Source of the DNA: Aureococcus anophagefferens
Taxonomy: Eukaryota > Sar > Pelagophyceae > Pelagomonadales > Pelagomonadaceae
NCBI RefSeq assembly: GCF_000186865.1
Contig: NW_008705563.1
Location: 2,443,368 to 2,470,495, forward strand
DNA: 27,128 nucleotides
Direction of reading: 5' to 3'
The notes under the pieces were generated by a model. That model saw nothing but the letters and a program-made list of their open reading frames with translations, ran no database searches and was not told where the DNA came from. Position numbers and translations under genes: made by a program. Within the stretch, counting starts at the first letter, position 1, and the number at the start of each line of letters is the position of its first letter. Positions 23,518-27,128 of this stretch are shown here, one piece after another.

Positions 23518-26500
23518 ATGGTCGCTCGCATCGCCGCCTGACTGGCGTTTCGCATCGCCGCCTGCCTCGCGTTGGCAGCCACCGCAGCGGCCTTGGACCG
23601 CGTCGAGGTGTCCATCGAGACGCGGATCGCCGCGCCGCGCGTCGACGCGTCGGCGCTCGCCGCCGGGTCCCTCGAGGCGGCCCTCGAGGAGCTCGCGCGC
23701 GTCCAGCGCTTCCGCGACGACCTCGTGAGCGGCGACGCGGCGACGCCGCTCGGCGGCTACACCGTCGAGGTCGTGGCCAAGTCGTCGGAGTACGAGGCGC
23801 GCGCCGGCGACGACCGCGACGAGGACGACGACGCCGACGCGACCGTCGGCTCGGCGGACGTCGAGCTCACGGAGCGGCAGCTCCGCGCGCTGCCCTTCCG
23901 CGCGGCGCGCCAGGTGAAGCGGAGCCGCCAGCCCCTCAAGGCCTGGCTGAAGCTCGCGTCGGACTTCCCCGCCTTCCGCGGGTCCCTCGCGGGGCCCATG
24001 CCCAGGAACGTTTCGGCCGACCTCGAGGCCTGGGCGCCGCCGCGGCTCGAGCGCCTCTGGGTCGCCGGCGTCGACGTGCCCGTGCGCGCCGAGGGCGCCC
24101 ACGGCCTCGTGCGCGACGCGCTGCGCGCCGTCGAGGACCACGCGGCCCGGGTCGCGGAGCTCGAGGCCCTGGGCGTCGCGTTCGACGATCTCCGGGCCGC
24201 GCGCCCGGCGCCGACGGCGGTCGGCGGCCTCGGCGCCCTCGACGACGCGCGGCACTCGTCGGTCGTCTACGACAGCGGCGCCGACGAGGACGCGGACTTC
24301 GCCGACGACGACGCCGCCGTCGACGCGCGGCTCTTCTTCGACCCCTCGAGCAAGCGCGAGCTCGAGGTCGCGTTGCGCGTGCTCGACGTCTACATGGACG
24401 TAGACATGAAGCAGACGTCCGTGCCCGTCGTCGTGCGCGTCCACCCGAGCGACGCGCGCTGCCGCGCGGCCCTCGCGGCGCTGCCGGGCGGGCCCGCGCG
24501 GCGGCGCTTCCTCGCCGAACTGTGGAAGGCGCCGCGCGCCGCGGTCGGCCTCGACGGCGGCGCCGTGCGCAAGGCCTTCAAAGCGGCCCTCGACGCCAAG
24601 GCGCGGGGCCGCGCCGACGCGCTCTTCGACGCCGCCGAGGCCGCCGGCGACGTCTTCGGGGCCGCGGCCGCCGGTCTCGGTCTCGACGCGCTCGGCGCGC
24701 CGGCCGTCGTCGCCAACGGCCGCGTCACGTTCCTCGCGGACGACGACGGCCTCATGGACCACGAGCAGGCGCGGCGCGCCGTCGGCGCCGCCGTGGAGCG
24801 GGCGCACGCGCGGGGCGCGCCGGACGGCGGCGCGCCGTTCTTCAGTCGGACGCTCACGCCGCTCGCGGTCGACGGACCCGACGAGCCCCGGGAGCTCCTC
24901 TTCTCCAAGGTCGCCAAGGGCGCGGCGCCGCCGCCGCCGGGCTGGACTGTGTACGTCGGCGGCGACGACGACGACGCGGGCCCCGCGTGGGCCGCGTACC
25001 TGCGAGCGATCGACGCGTCGACGCGCGTCGACGACGGCTTCCGCGAGGCCCCGGCGAAGAAGCACAAGAAGAAGGCGCGGCGCCGGGGGCCGGACCTGAA
25101 GCCGCCGTTCCTCGTGTGCAACGACGTCGTCACGCCGCTCGCGCTGCCGACGCCGCCGGCGTCCGCGGATCCGGCCGCGGTGCGCGCGCTCGCGCGGTGC
25201 GCGCGGTCCCTCAAGGCCGTCGACCGGCGGCCCCGCTGGGAGGCCGACGTCGACCGCGCGCCGGCGGCCTTGAAGCACGCGTCGACGAGGGGCGACGCGC
25301 GCTTCGAGGTGCTCGCGCTCGTCGACCCGCTCGGCCCCGCCGCGGCCGTCGTCGCGCGGCTCCTCGTCACGCTGAGCGACTGGGGCAACGTCACCGTCGC
25401 CTTCGCGCCGCAGGAGGGCAGCGACCTGCGCAAGTGGAGCCAGACGTCCATGTGGGGCGAGCCCGTCGTCTTCGACGCGATCGTCACTGCCGGCCGCGTC
25501 CGCGTGGAGCCCAAGACGCCGTCCTGGTGGCGCCTGCGCCTCGTCGAGGCCGCGGGCGGCGACGTCGACAACCTGGCGCCGGCGGAGGTCGCGGGGGCCG
25601 TCACCGCGCGCTACGCCGTCGACGCGGTCTACGTGCGGGGCCAGGCGCGGAACACGATCCGCGCTTCCATCGGCGCGAGCTTCGCGGACCGGCTCGAGGC
25701 GGCGCGCTGCGTCGCCGTCAACGGCGGCGCGTCCCAGGTCGTCGAGGCCAACGGCGAGTTCACCGTCGCCGTGTCCGACTTCAACGCGACGCTCACGCTG
25801 GGCTCCGCGAACCGAGTCGTGCCGAGCCGGTCGCTCGCGCCGAAGCCCCTCAAGCACCGCAGGGACTACTTCTCGGCGTGCAACCGGTCGACGAGCAGGG
25901 ACGGCACGGTGCACGTCTTCTCCGTGGCGTCGGGCCAGACCTACGAGCGGCTCCTGCGGATCATGATGGGGTCGGCCGCGCTGGCGACGTCGCGGCCGCT
26001 GAAGTTCTGGCTCCTCGCCGAGTTCCTGTCGCCGGCCTTCGACGCGCCGGCCCTGGCGGCGGCGCTGGGCGCGGACATCGAGCTCCTGGACTCGCCGCCG
26101 TGGCCCGAGTTCTTGACCGACGACTTGGACCGGTCGAAGGTCGGCATCCGCGGCGACAAGCAGCGGCTCATCTGGGCCTACAAGCTCCTCTTTTTGGATG
26201 CCCTCTTCCTCGGGCGCACGGACCGGGTGATTTTCGTCGACGCGGACCAGGTCGTCCTGGGGGACCTCGCGGAGCTCTTCGACATGGACCTGCGGGACGC
26301 GCCGTACGCGTTCGCGCCGTTCTGCAAGGGCGGCGACGCGAACCCGACGACGCGGGGCCACCGCTTCTGGGACGGCGGCTTCTGGAAGACGCACCTCGGC
26401 GAGTGGTACGACTACCACATCTCCGCGCTCTTCGTGGTCGACGTGCCGGCGTTCGCGCGCTACGGCGACTCGATCCGCGGCGCGTACAAGGGCATGGCGC

Positions 26501-26847
26501 CGAACCCGGACTCGCTCGCGAACCTGGACCAGGACCTCCCCAACTACCTCCAGACCAACGGCGTGCCCATCCTCGCCCTGCCCCAGGAGTGGCTCTACTG
26601 CGAGACGTGGTGCCACCCGCGCACGAAGCCCGCGGCCAAGTCCATCGACATGTGCCAGAACCCGCTGACGAAGGAGCACAAGCTCGACATGGCGCGGCGC
26701 ATCGCCGACCCGCTCTGGAGCGCCCTCGACTCCTACTTCGCGCGCCTCGCGGCCGGCGAGCCCGAGGACCTCATGTCGCTGCGGAGCGCGGCCTTTGGCC
26801 TCTCCGCCACGCCCGACGCGGCGCCCGTCGGGGACGGCGAGCTCTAA
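23518..26847 (+). CDS. UGGT: UDP-glucose:glycoprotein glucosyltransferase (UGGT), with a TGA in the signal peptide as sequenced
   Basis: UGGT is the ER folding sensor that re-glucosylates misfolded N-glycoproteins for the calnexin cycle. The C-terminal GT24 domain (about 25900-26730) is nearly textbook: HVFSVASGQTYERLLRIMM, KFWLLAEFLSPAF, RLIWAYKLLFLDALF, VIFVDADQVV with the metal-binding DAD at 26239-26247, YHISALFVVDVPAF, NLDQDLPNYLQ, LPQEWLYCETWC. The upstream 750 residues are the divergent folding-sensor part; at about 1100 residues the protein is shorter than the roughly 1500 of animals. The open frame from 23542 has no ATG. ATG 23518 reads MVARIAA, then TGA at 23539-23541, then LAFRIAACLALAATAAA in the same frame, a good signal peptide. 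A 24-bp duplication causes this (see the repeat entry). Use of a downstream non-ATG start, a 24-nt excision, readthrough, or a sequence error are all possible. No KDEL-type ending; it ends VGDGEL. Confidence 0.9.
23527..23574 (+). repeat. Imperfect 24-bp tandem duplication in the UGGT signal-peptide region
   Basis: CGCATCGCCGCCTG occurs at 23527-23540 and 23551-23564, exactly 24 bp apart, and the following ten bases match at seven positions. Where the second copy reads TGC (Cys), the first reads TGA, a stop in the frame of ATG 23518. Skipping either unit gives the clean signal peptide MVARIAACLALAATAAA. Confidence 0.85.
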
Positions 26848-26850
26848 GAA

Positions 26851-27128
26851 TTAGTCCCAGTCGCCGTCGCTGTCGGAGTCGGACTCGTCCATGGGCGTCA
26901 TGGCGATGGACCCGCGGCGCTCCGCGAGCCGCGCGGCGATGGCGCCCATGAGGCCGAGCCCGCCCGCGGGCGGCGGCGGCGGCGCGAGGACGCGGTCGTC
27001 GGCGTCCTTGAGCGCGACGCGGCCCGCGTTGAGCTGGCCGAGGAGCGACGCGCGGACGTCGCGCGCGGGCGGCGGCGGCGGCGGCGGCGCCTTCTTCAGC
27101 GCCGCGGCGCCCCCCGCGATGCCCCCAG
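26851..27128 (-). CDS. C-terminal VCA region of a WASP/WAVE/WASH-type protein, 5' part outside the window
   Basis: The minus-strand frame from the right edge to TAA (26851-26853) encodes about 92 residues. A polyproline run leads into DVRASLLGQLNAGRVALKDA, a WH2 (V) actin-binding motif, then another polyproline, an amphipathic helix LGLMGAIAARLAERRGSI (C region) and an acidic end DESDSDSDGDWD with Trp next to last (A region). This order, WH2 then C then acidic with terminal Trp, is the Arp2/3-activating VCA module of WASP-family nucleation promoters. Which subfamily is unclear without the N-terminus. The stop lies 3 bp from the UGGT stop. Confidence 0.75.
   Translation of the reverse strand, partial: GGIAGGAAALKKAPPPPPPPARDVRASLLGQLNAGRVALKDADDRVLAPPPPPAGGLGLMGAIAARLAERRGSIAMTPMDESDSDSDGDWD

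Noticed and set aside
23518..23541. Selenocysteine at the UGGT TGA
   Set aside because: Not accepted as the main reading: it would fall in a cleaved signal peptide, and the adjacent copy of the repeat shows an ordinary Cys codon, so mutation or sequence error is simpler.
23470..26679. Long minus-strand frame antisense to UGGT
   Set aside because: Arg/Val/Glu-rich composition typical of the reverse complement of a GC-rich gene; the opposite strand encodes an unmistakable GT24 domain.
23493..26951. Second long plus-strand frame over UGGT
   Set aside because: Shifted by one base from the UGGT frame, with low-complexity Arg/Ala/Gly/Pro composition.
1..27128. CRISPR arrays, tRNA or rRNA genes, bacterial operons or phage modules
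   Set aside because: Looked for regular spaced repeats, tRNA-like arms and operon-like same-strand clusters with short overlaps; none is present, and the protein families are eukaryotic.

Overview
This window is nuclear DNA from a GC-rich, gene-dense microbial eukaryote. The best fit is a stramenopile alga of the pelagophyte type (Aureococcus or Pelagomonas relatives). The reasons are: eukaryote-only families (ER glucosyltransferase UGGT, p25-alpha/TPPP, WASP-type VCA tail, MYND, kelch, methyl-CpG-binding and TET/JBP-like domains), very high GC at third codon positions, tiny introns, and two introns that are copies of one short terminal-inverted-repeat element, i.e. introners of the kind described from Aureococcus and Micromonas. 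The genus is an inference. I found no rRNA, tRNA, CRISPR or bacterial operon.

Layout from left to right. A 5'-truncated ankyrin-repeat gene (+) meets a kelch gene (-) tail to tail. A short divergent promoter leads to a gene (+) with AT-hooks, an MBD-like domain and a TET/JBP-like dioxygenase domain. Three minus-strand genes follow: MYND/RING/Sel1, a secreted or Golgi sulfotransferase, and an Ala-rich helical protein. Next is a three-exon plus-strand gene joining a SAM domain to a pentameric-channel-like membrane domain, whose two introns are inverted copies of one 192-bp introner. Then come TPPP (-), a SAM-like tail protein (-), a coiled-coil plus protein kinase gene (-) with four very small inferred introns, an AT-rich island with hairpins, a small coiled-coil gene (+), a CgeB-like glycosyltransferase (-), UGGT (+) and the VCA tail of a WASP-family gene (-, truncated by the window).

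Genes are packed head-to-head and tail-to-tail. Convergent stop codons lie 3 to 105 bp apart and divergent starts as little as 85 bp apart. The two secretory-pathway glycosyltransferases share the 85-bp spacer. Otherwise the genes look functionally unrelated, as is normal for a nuclear chromosome.

The most notable items are the inverted introner pair flanking a 484-nt exon, with the 5' splice sites supplied by target-site duplications; the AT-hook/MBD/TET-JBP protein; the SAM-channel architecture; and a 24-bp duplication that places a TGA in the UGGT signal peptide. Start codons were moved to ATG wherever a longer frame depended on TTG, GTG or CTG. Spliced models were built by eye from frame continuity and conserved motifs and need transcript support.
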